Positions 34,305 through 42,354 of a stretch of DNA of 64,000 nt are shown here, one piece after another. This stretch comes from JBAXXL01 sp037127915 (GTDB lineage Bacteria; Bacteroidota; Ignavibacteria; Kapaibacteriales; UBA2268). The stretch's first letter is position 1; the number at the start of each line of letters is the position of its first letter. The stretch lies in assembly GCA_037127915.1 (NCBI GenBank), contig JBAXXL010000001.1, positions 124,001 to 188,000 on the forward strand. Reading direction: 5' to 3'. The notes beneath the pieces are model-generated. The model was not told the DNA's origin and searched no databases. It saw nothing but the letters and a program-made list of their open reading frames with translations. The translations under genes and the position numbers were made by a program.

Positions 34305-34958
34305 TCATTTATCATTAATAATTAATTGGTGTTCCTTCAGCAAATCCACAAGTTCCATCAATATCATTGCTGTTGCCCCCCATAATTGATACCCATTTCC
34401 GACTTCCCAATACGGGAAAATTATGTCTTTATCGAAAAATCTTTTTGTCATATATTTCAGCTCATTATGAAAAGCCAACTCAAATAAATTCACAAAAAAT
34501 ATATCTTCTGCTTCGTGCTTATCGGGTTTTAGACCGCTAAATTCATCGATAAAAACAACTTCCGGGGTGACTATAAATTTAGAAGGTTCAATATATAAAT
34601 CGGAAAGTTTTCCTGCGTATTGATAATTCTCGGACGCGAAATTTATCTCTTCGAATGCTTCGCGCAATGCTGTTTCGAGTGAGCTTTCTGCATTTTCAGA
34701 TTTACCGCCGGGGAAACTTATTTGGTTAGCGTGGTGATGACCGCTATCTGAGCGCACTATTAAAGGAAAATTCAAATTTTTATCCAAAGCTATCAGGACG
34801 GATGCTTTTATCGGGGAGGCTTCGGGAAACAGAGTTCTGTAATCCAGATCATTCAGTTTGGGCATTAATTTTCGATGCGATAAAGCACCCGGTAAATCAC
34901 CAAGCAATCTATCGCATAAAAAATTGTAAAATTCGTTTGAGTCTATTGGTTTTGCCAT
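34305..34958 (-). CDS. Nudix hydrolase, CoA pyrophosphatase type
   Basis: 217 residues. The Nudix box reads GGKSENAESSLETALREAFEEI, matching GX5EX7REUXEE, with Asn in place of the last glycine. The preceding HHHANQISFPGG is the extended motif of the CoA-diphosphatase group (NudL/YeaB). Such enzymes hydrolyse coenzyme A or related nucleoside diphosphates in the cytoplasm. It starts 15 bp after the stop of the ABC permease, so they are likely co-transcribed. Confidence 0.86.
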   Translation of the reverse strand: MAKPIDSNEFYNFLCDRLLGDLPGALSHRKLMPKLNDLDYRTLFPEASPIKASVLIALDKNLNFPLIVRSDSGHHHANQISFPGGKSENAESSLETALREAFEEINFASENYQYAGKLSDLYIEPSKFIVTPEVVFIDEFSGLKPDKHEAEDIFFVNLFELAFHNELKYMTKRFFDKDIIFPYWEVGNGYQLWGATAMILMELVDLLKEHQLIINDK

Positions 34959-34973
34959 AATATTTTTTTTTTA

Positions 34974-36251
34974 TTAAGCGGCTTTGAACCAACGTGCTAA
35001 ATCTTTCCAAGTTGGTTTAGTACCATATTTCAAAATTCCAATCTTATAAATTTTACCGGCAAACCAAGTGCAAACAATAAACGTACCGATTGAGAGTAAT
35101 ATTGTTCCTGCCATCTGCCAGAAAGGAACCGCCGTAACAGTCATTCTAACCGGCATCAATACTGGCGAGAAGAAAGGTATCATCGATAGAACAACCGAAA
35201 TCATACTGTCAGGGTCAGCGATAATAGTACCAATGGTAAGAATTGGAATTACCAAAGGAATAGTTACAACTAAAGAAAACTGCTGAGCGTCTTGCTCTTG
35301 GTCAACCATAGAGCCTACAGCGGCATAGATAGTTGAATAAATAAAATACCCTGATAAGAAAAAGAATATATAACCAATGCAATCTAAAAATGTGATTGAT
35401 GTCAGTTGCAATAGACCGGCCGATGGTGAAACGCCCGGACTCATCGGAATATTAGCTCCCATTTGGGTCATCAGCATAGGTCCTACCGCCATTAAAATAG
35501 CCAATCCCAACACACCCCAAATAGCCATTTGTGTTAGCCCTACTGCGCCAATGCCAATGACTTTACCCATCATTATCTGGAATGGTTTTGCAGACGATGC
35601 GATAATTTCTACTATGCGGTTTGCTTTTTCTTCTATACAGCCGCGCATAACCATGCCACCGTAAATAGCCATCATAAAGTAGATTATAAATCCGATAATG
35701 TAGCCTATGGCAACATTAATAAAGGCGAAATCGTTTTGCGTACCTTTTTCGGTAGTCTTCTTTGTGCTGAGATTTACGCCACCCTCCATTATTTTTGCTA
35801 ATTCAGGGTCGGAAACGAATTTCTTTATACGTTCTGCTTTAAGGAAATTATTCAAGCGGTTTTCTATATCCGAAACATAGCCTATACCTCCACCGCCGGA
35901 AGTAACGATTTCAGCTTTGCCGTCTTTAAGGAAATCTTTGCTAATAAATATATAACCGTCAATTGATTCTGATTTAATATCTTTATTCAACTTAGCCAAA
36001 GTTTCGTTAGTAGAATAATAACGCGATGTATCGGATTGCACGAGAATGGTACCGAAATAAGACGATTCGTCACGAACAGCCAATTTTTTGGATGTACTGT
36101 CCATAGATAGCATTGTAATCGCGGCGGGTAAAACTGAAACCAGTAATAAGGCAATCGGAGCCAATATAGTTGCGATTAAAAAACTTTTAGAACGAACTTT
36201 TATTAAATATTCGTGTTTAATAATTGTTAAAATTTTAGAGCTTTTTTTCAT
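34974..36251 (-). CDS. ABC-2 type transporter permease (NatB-like)
   Basis: 425 residues. The N-terminal MKKSSKILTIIKHEYLIKVR and a first membrane helix, then a large external domain (about 45-180), then about five helices after residue 180 are the layout of the NatB/YhaP permease group. Members export sodium, drugs or peptides with a separate ATPase. No ATP-binding gene stands beside it: the gene upstream is a HEPN protein and that downstream a Nudix hydrolase. The ATPase must be elsewhere or lost. Confidence 0.87.
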   Translation of the reverse strand: MKKSSKILTIIKHEYLIKVRSKSFLIATILAPIALLLVSVLPAAITMLSMDSTSKKLAVRDESSYFGTILVQSDTSRYYSTNETLAKLNKDIKSESIDGYIFISKDFLKDGKAEIVTSGGGGIGYVSDIENRLNNFLKAERIKKFVSDPELAKIMEGGVNLSTKKTTEKGTQNDFAFINVAIGYIIGFIIYFMMAIYGGMVMRGCIEEKANRIVEIIASSAKPFQIMMGKVIGIGAVGLTQMAIWGVLGLAILMAVGPMLMTQMGANIPMSPGVSPSAGLLQLTSITFLDCIGYIFFFLSGYFIYSTIYAAVGSMVDQEQDAQQFSLVVTIPLVIPILTIGTIIADPDSMISVVLSMIPFFSPVLMPVRMTVTAVPFWQMAGTILLSIGTFIVCTWFAGKIYKIGILKYGTKPTWKDLARWFKAA

Positions 36252-36324
36252 ATTATTCCTAGATTATGGATAACTAATATAAGTTTTACGGATGAAATGC
36301 TGGAGTGTTGCAAGGAAAACTCTT

Positions 36325-36720
36325 TTAAATGGTAAACGCAATTTCATTTTCGATTTCAACTTTCAAATTTAAAACAGATTTTATTACTTCATCAAGGAAA
36401 TTTCTATTAATTTCATCTACTTCGTCATATCTGATTTCAACACCACATTCGTTTAACTCAATTAATTTTGTATTTTTATATTTATCAAAAATTTTATTCG
36501 TTATAATACATTCTTGAAGTAAATAAACAATGTTATGGTTTTTCTTGGGTTCCTTCCCTTTGAAATATAAGTATGCTTTCAAATACTTCTCGACAAATTG
36601 TTGTAAATGAAAACAAACGATTTCTAATTCAGAATCTTGATTTGAATATTCTCTTAGGGCAACTTTTAAATCACTATTAGCCTTTTTTATCAAGATTACA
36701 TATATTACTTTTTCTTTCAT
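36325..36720 (-). CDS. HEPN-domain protein, partner of a minimal nucleotidyltransferase
   Basis: 131 residues matching the HEPN fold of PF05168 type: KKANSDLKVALREY, then FHLQQFVEKYLKAYLYFKG and KKNHNIVYLLQEC. HEPN proteins paired with MNT form toxin-antitoxin modules in which HEPN may be an RNase. The usual RNase motif R-x4-6-H is not visible here: the histidine of KKNH has no arginine at the right distance. The ATG overlaps the TGA of the MNT gene by four bases (ATGA), so the two are co-translated. Confidence 0.85.
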   Translation of the reverse strand: MKEKVIYVILIKKANSDLKVALREYSNQDSELEIVCFHLQQFVEKYLKAYLYFKGKEPKKNHNIVYLLQECIITNKIFDKYKNTKLIELNECGVEIRYDEVDEINRNFLDEVIKSVLNLKVEIENEIAFTI

Positions 36721-37049
36721 AACTCTATTCCTTCTTTTTTAACGGTATAAGCAAGATAACCAGGTTCTAATGATTCAGAGGAAAATCTATTTGCAGTTTT
36801 GATGATTAAATCCATAACTAATAAGCTGTTCTTATTCATTAAAAATCTATACAAATCTCCTATTATAGCTCTTCTTTCAGAATTATTCAGATCATTGTTT
36901 ATAACAATTAAAAAATCATAATCACTTTCTGAATTAAAGTCTTTTCTTGCTCTTGATCCAAATAAATAGAACTTGTCAATAATAATATTACGGCCGGCTA
37001 GGAATTCTTTGATTAAACTTACCGTTTTATTATAATCGTTGTTTATCAT
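36717..37049 (-). CDS. Minimal nucleotidyltransferase (MNT), antitoxin-type partner of HEPN
   Basis: 110 residues. The catalytic motif is GSRARKDFNSESDYDFLIV, matching GS-x10-DxD with both aspartates (SDYDF); the usual glycine after R is lysine. In studied pairs the MNT modifies (AMPylates) the HEPN toxin and so blocks it. It precedes the HEPN gene with a four-base overlap. Both genes are AT-rich and have no relation to their neighbours, which suggests a mobile gain. Confidence 0.86.
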   Translation of the reverse strand: MINNDYNKTVSLIKEFLAGRNIIIDKFYLFGSRARKDFNSESDYDFLIVINNDLNNSERRAIIGDLYRFLMNKNSLLVMDLIIKTANRFSSESLEPGYLAYTVKKEGIEL

Positions 37050-37189
37050 AAGTAAATCCGAATTATTTAGTACTTTTATTCAATTACAACGCAAATATAA
37101 TCAAAATTCGGTAAACAACATCCCTTGTTAATTATCTTATAATTAAATTATTACTTTTTTCAAGTAAGCGGACAAATACCGATTAACAT

Positions 37190-37218
37190 AAAAAAAGCCC
37201 TTCTCGAAAAAAGGGCTT
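37190..37218 (-). terminator. Rho-independent terminator of the DksA-like gene
   Basis: On the minus strand AAGCCCTT and AAGGGCTT pair perfectly around TTTTCGAG and run into TTTTTT. It follows the stop of the 37228-37770 gene by about 10 bp. Confidence 0.9.
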
Positions 37219-37227
37219 CAAATAAAA

Positions 37228-37770
37228 TTATCTTCTTACCGGTTCAATTTTATCAATGCCGTCGTCAGGACATTTTTGATGAATTTTGTATGAGGCGGAG
37301 AGCGTGGTGATAGGCACTGCCAACAAACGTTGTTTAGCGATTAAGCATCCGCACACGCGGCATATACCATAGTTTTTTTCTTTAATACGAATTAAGGCAT
37401 CGTCCAACTTCTTGATATATTCGTTAAGGCGTTGTACCTGCGCATAAGTTTTTTCTTTCTCTTGCGCTTCGGAACCCTGTTCAGCCATGTGCATAGAGAA
37501 CATCATTGTTTCTTCGACGAAATCAATGTTTTGAATATCGTCTAAACGTTCTTTAAGCATACGCAGTTCTTCGTGAGTTTCAGCTTTAGCTTTAACAATA
37601 ACATCATAAAACACTTTTAATTCTTCATCCGAATACCTAACGTTAGGATTCGGTGCTTTAATGATTTCTTCTTCTAACATCTCTTCGGCTTGTTTTTTTG
37701 GTCTGCCGCGTTTTTTTGCCTGCTTTTCTTCTGCAGTTTCAATTTCTGTTAAATCAGTTGTAAGTGGCAT
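37228..37770 (-). CDS. DksA/TraR-family zinc-finger regulator with AT-hook-like N-terminus
   Basis: 180 residues. Residues about 15-27 read KQAKKRGRPKKQ, an AT-hook-like RGRP motif. A coiled-coil region (about 50-130) and a C-terminal zinc-binding segment ICRVCGCLIAKQRLLAVPIT follow the DksA/TraR plan. The second pair of zinc ligands is altered: the usual CxxC is HQKC, giving a possible C2HC site. DksA-type proteins bind RNA polymerase and alter transcription with ppGpp. It is a single gene followed by a strong terminator. Confidence 0.82.
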   Translation of the reverse strand: MPLTTDLTEIETAEEKQAKKRGRPKKQAEEMLEEEIIKAPNPNVRYSDEELKVFYDVIVKAKAETHEELRMLKERLDDIQNIDFVEETMMFSMHMAEQGSEAQEKEKTYAQVQRLNEYIKKLDDALIRIKEKNYGICRVCGCLIAKQRLLAVPITTLSASYKIHQKCPDDGIDKIEPVRR

Positions 37771-37879
37771 ACTGCCTCCAAAATTTATATTTTTTTTATA
37801 AAATTCAAAATCAAGTTTGCAAATATAAGAATATTACTCTGTTCGTGCAAATATGAAAAAACTAATTTACTAAAAATAA

Positions 37880-37908
37880 TTGGAAAAACAAGATATTTCT
37901 TATTTTTG
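37880..37908 (+). promoter_or_regulatory. Bacteroidota-type promoter for the EamA gene
   Basis: TTGG (37880-37883), then TATTTTTG (37901-37908), a full match to TAnnTTTG, 18 bp after the TTG. The start codon at 37922 is only 13 bp past the -7 element, so the mRNA leader would be very short. Confidence 0.6.
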
Positions 37909-37921
37909 TATAATTTTTAAT

Positions 37922-38785
37922 ATGCTAGTTTACTTTCTTATAATAATCCAACAATTGATTGCAGGCGGTACTCACATAGTCGCTAAAGAACTTACTGCGA
38001 CTTACCCGCCGGGATTGATTTTATTACTGCGCTCATTTTTTGCGGCATTAATTTTTGCTGTTTGGCTTATATTTAAAATTAAATATATCCGAAAAATCCG
38101 AATGAAAGATATTTTTTATCTTTTATTGCTCGGTGCTTTAAATATTCCGGCAAATCAATTTCTTTTCCTACAAAGTATCAAATTAACTTCACCCTCGAAT
38201 GTGGCATTGGCATATTCCCTTTCACCGGTATTTGTAATGCTGATTGCCAAATTTTTCCTAAAGGAAAAAATCACACGCATTAAAGTCATTGGAATTGCAA
38301 TCGCATTTATCGGGGTAGTTATAATAATGCTTAATTCAGGATTGGGCTTTTCAGCAGGTTCAATCTTAGGGGATTTTCTTGCATTGACTGCAAGTGTATC
38401 TTGGGCTATTTATACTGTTGTTGGCAAAAAATACTCCAGTAAATACGGGCCTGTAATAACAACTGCATTTTCGATGATATTTGGGTTTATTCTCTATTTG
38501 CCGATATTTTTCTCGCTCGATATACCTATTACTCTTTCAACAATAGATACTATGAGTTGGATGAAGATTCTTTATCTTAGTGTTTTTGCTTCTGTTGTAG
38601 CTTATGCTATCTGGTACTATGCTCTGTCGAAAAAGGAAGCATCTAAAGTATCGATCTTCAACAACATACAACCAATAATAACCGCTGTGTTAGCGGCTGT
38701 CTTTTTGGATATAGCGATAACGCCACTCTATGTTGTTGGTGGTATATTGATTCTCGGCGGTGTAATTACAACTCAGAGAGCATAA
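37922..38785 (+). CDS. EamA/DMT-family transporter
   Basis: 287 residues from ATG 37922. A TTG start 14 codons earlier falls on the -33 promoter element and is rejected. About ten hydrophobic helices and two EamA repeats are visible; the first has the loop PSNVALAYSLSPVFVMLIAKFFLKE, and the second has the typical SWAIYTVVGKKYSSKYGP and YALSKKEASKVSIFNNIQPI. These are inner-membrane exporters of metabolites or amino acids; substrate unknown. It is 72 bp upstream of the methyltransferase gene on the same strand. Confidence 0.9.
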   Translation: MLVYFLIIIQQLIAGGTHIVAKELTATYPPGLILLLRSFFAALIFAVWLIFKIKYIRKIRMKDIFYLLLLGALNIPANQFLFLQSIKLTSPSNVALAYSLSPVFVMLIAKFFLKEKITRIKVIGIAIAFIGVVIIMLNSGLGFSAGSILGDFLALTASVSWAIYTVVGKKYSSKYGPVITTAFSMIFGFILYLPIFFSLDIPITLSTIDTMSWMKILYLSVFASVVAYAIWYYALSKKEASKVSIFNNIQPIITAVLAAVFLDIAITPLYVVGGILILGGVITTQRA

Positions 38786-38857
38786 AATACTTCTGCTTAA
38801 AAATCGTCTTTACCCACTTTATTTAAACTATTTTTTTACTATTAAGTGTGATTAGCC

Positions 38858-39631
38858 ATGACTTACTCGATGCCTGTAACCCAAAAACTTCGGAAACTCA
38901 TTAAATCATTGTATTTAAAACAGCATAGAGAACAAAACGGTCTATTTATAGCTGAAGGCGAAAAAGTAGTCGCGGAATTGTTGAAATCAGATTATGATAT
39001 TGAACTCGGGGTATTTAGAGAATCGCCTTCTAAGTCGGCTATTGTATTAATTGAGCAAATAGCAGAACGCGGAGTACAGATATTCAGTGCTCCGAAGCAT
39101 ATTTTTGACCAGATGTGCGACGCAAAAACACCGCAAAGTATTTTAGCTGTTACAAATATCAAATCGCAATCTATTATTAAAGGTGAATCCTTCATAGCCT
39201 TAGACGCTGTTGCCGACCCGGGCAATGTAGGTACAATAATCAGAACTGCTGATTGGTTTGGGTTTAAACAGGTTATTTTAAATACCGAATGTGCTGATAA
39301 GTTGAATCCTAAATGTCTTCGCTCTACTATGGGCTCGATTTTTAAAATTCAAGTTGTTCAAACAAACGATATGTATAGCCTTATTAAGGAAGAGTTTAAG
39401 GGATATTCAATTTATGGCGCCGACGCCCATGCTGAAAAGTCAATAAAATCATTCCACCCAAAGAAAAATTTCGGACTTGTTTTCGGCAGTGAATCACACG
39501 GTATAAGCCCCGCTATAGCTGAACTTGTTGATAAAACATTTAGAATAGACGGTTTGGGTAGCGCTGAATCACTGAATGTTTCAATAGCCGCCGGTATATC
39601 GCTATACCATTTTTCTAACGACAAGATATAA
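38858..39631 (+). CDS. SpoU/TrmH-family RNA 2'-O-methyltransferase
   Basis: 257 residues. An N-terminal substrate-binding part (RKLIKSLYLKQHREQNGLFI, typical) precedes the SPOUT domain with motif 1 DPGNVGTIIRTADWFG, motif 2 VFGSESHGIS and motif 3 ESLNVSIAAGISLYHF. It methylates ribose in rRNA or tRNA using S-adenosylmethionine; the exact target cannot be told. The stop is 5 bp before plsY, so it heads the plsY-gpsA run. Confidence 0.92.
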   Translation: MTYSMPVTQKLRKLIKSLYLKQHREQNGLFIAEGEKVVAELLKSDYDIELGVFRESPSKSAIVLIEQIAERGVQIFSAPKHIFDQMCDAKTPQSILAVTNIKSQSIIKGESFIALDAVADPGNVGTIIRTADWFGFKQVILNTECADKLNPKCLRSTMGSIFKIQVVQTNDMYSLIKEEFKGYSIYGADAHAEKSIKSFHPKKNFGLVFGSESHGISPAIAELVDKTFRIDGLGSAESLNVSIAAGISLYHFSNDKI

Positions 39632-39636
39632 TAAAG

Positions 39637-40338
39637 ATGAATATAAATTTAATCGTTCTTCTCATTTTAATTTGTGGGTATTTAATTGGTTCTATACCGA
39701 CAGGATTGTTGGTTGGTAAATATGTTTTTAAATTCGATATAAGGGAAAAAGGAAGCGGGAGCACAGGAAGTACCAATTCCATGCGTATTTTCGGTATGAA
39801 ATGGGGATCATTTGTTCTTGTAATTGATGTTTTAAAAGGTTTCATTCCCGCCGCCATTATAGCACCTGCATTGGCAAAGGGTGCAACAATTTTGGGATTT
39901 ATGCCCGATACAAGTTTAGTACTTTTTAAATTGTTTGCCGGTTTAGCGGCAGTATTAGGACATATTTTCCCTGTATTTGCTGGTTTTCGGGGGGGTAAAG
40001 GTGTCAATACTGCACTTGGTATGTTTTTAGCTGTTGCAACTTATGATGTTTTAATTGCGCTTGGTCTTTTCCTTCTGATTCTTACTCTTTCCGGTTATGT
40101 TTCATTAGGCTCAATTTGTGCAGGTATTTCGATACCAATCATTCTGTTACTCAGAAAATTTGTTTTTAATATAGATATCGGTGGATTTGAGATTCTCATA
40201 GTGCTCTCAATAATTGTCGCCGGAACATTACTCTTTACCCATAGAAATAATATTAAAAGATTGCGAGAAGGCACCGAACATCAGTTTATAAAAGCTATGA
40301 TATTTAAGAAAAAAAATAAAATTGATTCGGAAATTTGA
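39637..40338 (+). CDS. plsY: Glycerol-3-phosphate acyltransferase PlsY
   Basis: 233 residues with several membrane helices. The three PlsY motifs are present: GSGSTGSTNSMR (near 35-47), LGHIFPVFAGFRGGKGVNTA (near 108-127) and THRNNIKRLREGTEHQF (near 195-215). It transfers acyl from acyl-phosphate to glycerol 3-phosphate, the first step of phospholipid synthesis, at the inner membrane. It is directly followed by gpsA, which makes its substrate. Confidence 0.95.
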   Translation: MNINLIVLLILICGYLIGSIPTGLLVGKYVFKFDIREKGSGSTGSTNSMRIFGMKWGSFVLVIDVLKGFIPAAIIAPALAKGATILGFMPDTSLVLFKLFAGLAAVLGHIFPVFAGFRGGKGVNTALGMFLAVATYDVLIALGLFLLILTLSGYVSLGSICAGISIPIILLLRKFVFNIDIGGFEILIVLSIIVAGTLLFTHRNNIKRLREGTEHQFIKAMIFKKKNKIDSEI

Positions 40339-41432
40339 TGGAAAAAAAGAAAACGCCGACTGACTTAAAAAATATTTGTGTGGCAGGTTCAGGAAGCTGG
40401 GGGACAACCTTGGCTTCCGTTCTAGCAGAAAACGGCCACAACGTTTTTTTATGGTCTAACGAACAAAATGTTGCTGACGAAATAAATTCTACGCATATCA
40501 ATTCAAATTTCCTACCGGGAATAGAACTACCGGCTACTATAATAGCTTCTAATTCACCGGAAATATTGAATGCAAGCGAATTAATAATAAATACCATACC
40601 TACGCAGTATATCAGAAGTTCAATAATAAAACAAAAACTACCTTTCAAAGATAAATATGTAGTAAATTGTTCGAAAGGGATTGAACTTAATACTATGCAC
40701 CGTATTTCGGAAATCTTTTACGAAGCGGCAGAAATTACATCGGATAGGTACGCTGTGTTAACAGGTCCAAGTTTAGCCCGCGAAGTGGCTAACCATGAAC
40801 CCACAACTTTGGTAACAGCAACGAAAAACATAGAATTAAGTGGTATAGTGCAAAACATATTCTCGAATACATATCTGCGAGTTTATTCATCCTACGATGT
40901 TATTGGCTGTGAATTAGGCGGCGCTTTGAAAAATGTTATGGCAATAGCAATCGGTATGGTTGCCGGGTTAGGCTATGGCGATAATGCTAAAGCCGCGCTT
41001 TTAACCAGAGGAATAGCTGAAATCACTCGCTTGGGTCATTTACTTGGTGCAAAGAAAATTACTTTTGCAGGTCTATCGCTTTTAGGCGATTTATTCGTAA
41101 CCTGTACAAGTGAGCAAAGCCGAAATAGACAGCTCGGTGTTGCAATCGGTAAAGGGGAGACCTTGGCGCAGATACAAGCAGGAACTAAAACGGTTGCCGA
41201 AGGCGTTGAAACAACCAGAGCTATTTATTCTTTAGCGCAAGAATTAAATGTTGAAATGCCGATCACAGAGGAATTATACCATATACTATTTACAGGCGCA
41301 CCAGCGAGAAACGCTATCGATAGCCTGATGAATAGAGATTTGGAAAAAGAATGGTGGTGGCACAAAATCAAAGAAACAACTAAAACTCTTAAGCAGAAAA
41401 CTATGCATTTTAAAGATAAAACCAAACATTAG
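40338..41432 (+). CDS. gpsA: Glycerol-3-phosphate dehydrogenase [NAD(P)+]
   Basis: 364 residues from ATG 40338, which shares one base with the plsY stop (TGATG); the TTG one codon earlier is less likely. The Rossmann motif VAGSGSWGTTLASVLAENGH is near residue 16, VLTGPSLAREVA near 146, and the catalytic lysine region DNAKAALLTRGIAEITRLG near 220. It supplies glycerol 3-phosphate to PlsY, so the two overlapping genes form a phospholipid-precursor unit. Confidence 0.95.
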   Translation: MEKKKTPTDLKNICVAGSGSWGTTLASVLAENGHNVFLWSNEQNVADEINSTHINSNFLPGIELPATIIASNSPEILNASELIINTIPTQYIRSSIIKQKLPFKDKYVVNCSKGIELNTMHRISEIFYEAAEITSDRYAVLTGPSLAREVANHEPTTLVTATKNIELSGIVQNIFSNTYLRVYSSYDVIGCELGGALKNVMAIAIGMVAGLGYGDNAKAALLTRGIAEITRLGHLLGAKKITFAGLSLLGDLFVTCTSEQSRNRQLGVAIGKGETLAQIQAGTKTVAEGVETTRAIYSLAQELNVEMPITEELYHILFTGAPARNAIDSLMNRDLEKEWWWHKIKETTKTLKQKTMHFKDKTKH

Positions 41433-41446
41433 GAATTAAGGAAAAT

Positions 41447-42352
41447 ATGAAAAAGGTCGTCTTATTTATTGTTATATTATTATCATTCAATTCCGTAAAA
41501 GCACAGTTTTTGGAAGGTTTGGCATCTGTGGTAATAAAAGATACTGTATGCTATAAGTATTCTTTTTTTCCGGGCGATACATTATATTTTCAATCAGCTG
41601 GTTTAGACAGTATAGTTATTGATACACAACCTGCTTTAACAAAAATCCGCCACGAACGAGTTAAAATGTGGTGCGATTCGACTGTTGGGGATACTGCATT
41701 CCATATATCGTATCAAATGCTTTCGGCAACTAGCCGCGAAAAAATTTTGACTAATGATACGATAGTTGAGCGATATGAGCATCCTTGGATAAATAAAATT
41801 GTTTCAATTGTTATAGATTCAACCGGTAAGCGGCTGGACTATAAATTCGGTCACATAAAACGTGCCGTTGTTGCTCCCGGAGGAACATTTCAGCCAATTT
41901 TACTTCTTTTACTCGGTGAAAGTTGTCACAAAGAGAATAGTACTTGGCTTGTAAAAGACACTTATGGTACGCCCGAAAACGGTGCCCCAATGCCAATCAT
42001 CGCCCAATCTTCATTAATGCGCGCCGAAAAATCGTTAGACACATTAGGCCGTTTGTGCAAGTCTGTCCGCTTCAATACCACCGGTCAGACAATTTATAAA
42101 GCAGAAAACGACGAAGCTTACGTCAACGTTTCCTCAAGAAAAAATTATGCGGGTTACCTTCGCTTGGATTCAGTTCTCGATTTACCTGTGAATTTATGGT
42201 GTTCAGGTCAAGACATATTGACTATTAAAAACAAAGATGAATCGGAAACCCGCGGGTGGGTATATTCACAAGTTGAATTTACTTTGGAAAAAATGATATT
42301 AAGTCCGCTTAGAAATAAGCCAGATATAAATAATACAGAAATAAAGGAGTAG
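41447..42352 (+). CDS. Secreted protein of unknown function
   Basis: 301 residues. Signal peptide MKKVVLFIVILLSFNSVKA, cut before QFLEG. The rest is beta-rich with phrases such as YSFFPGDTLYFQSAGLDSI, WINKIVSIVIDSTGKRLDYK and LRLDSVLDLPVNLW, recalling periplasmic DUF-type barrels, but I recognise no family. It is 14 bp after gpsA and 2 bp before the Lon-like gene, so it is probably in the same operon. Confidence 0.75.
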   Translation: MKKVVLFIVILLSFNSVKAQFLEGLASVVIKDTVCYKYSFFPGDTLYFQSAGLDSIVIDTQPALTKIRHERVKMWCDSTVGDTAFHISYQMLSATSREKILTNDTIVERYEHPWINKIVSIVIDSTGKRLDYKFGHIKRAVVAPGGTFQPILLLLLGESCHKENSTWLVKDTYGTPENGAPMPIIAQSSLMRAEKSLDTLGRLCKSVRFNTTGQTIYKAENDEAYVNVSSRKNYAGYLRLDSVLDLPVNLWCSGQDILTIKNKDESETRGWVYSQVEFTLEKMILSPLRNKPDINNTEIKE

Positions 42353-42354
42353 TT

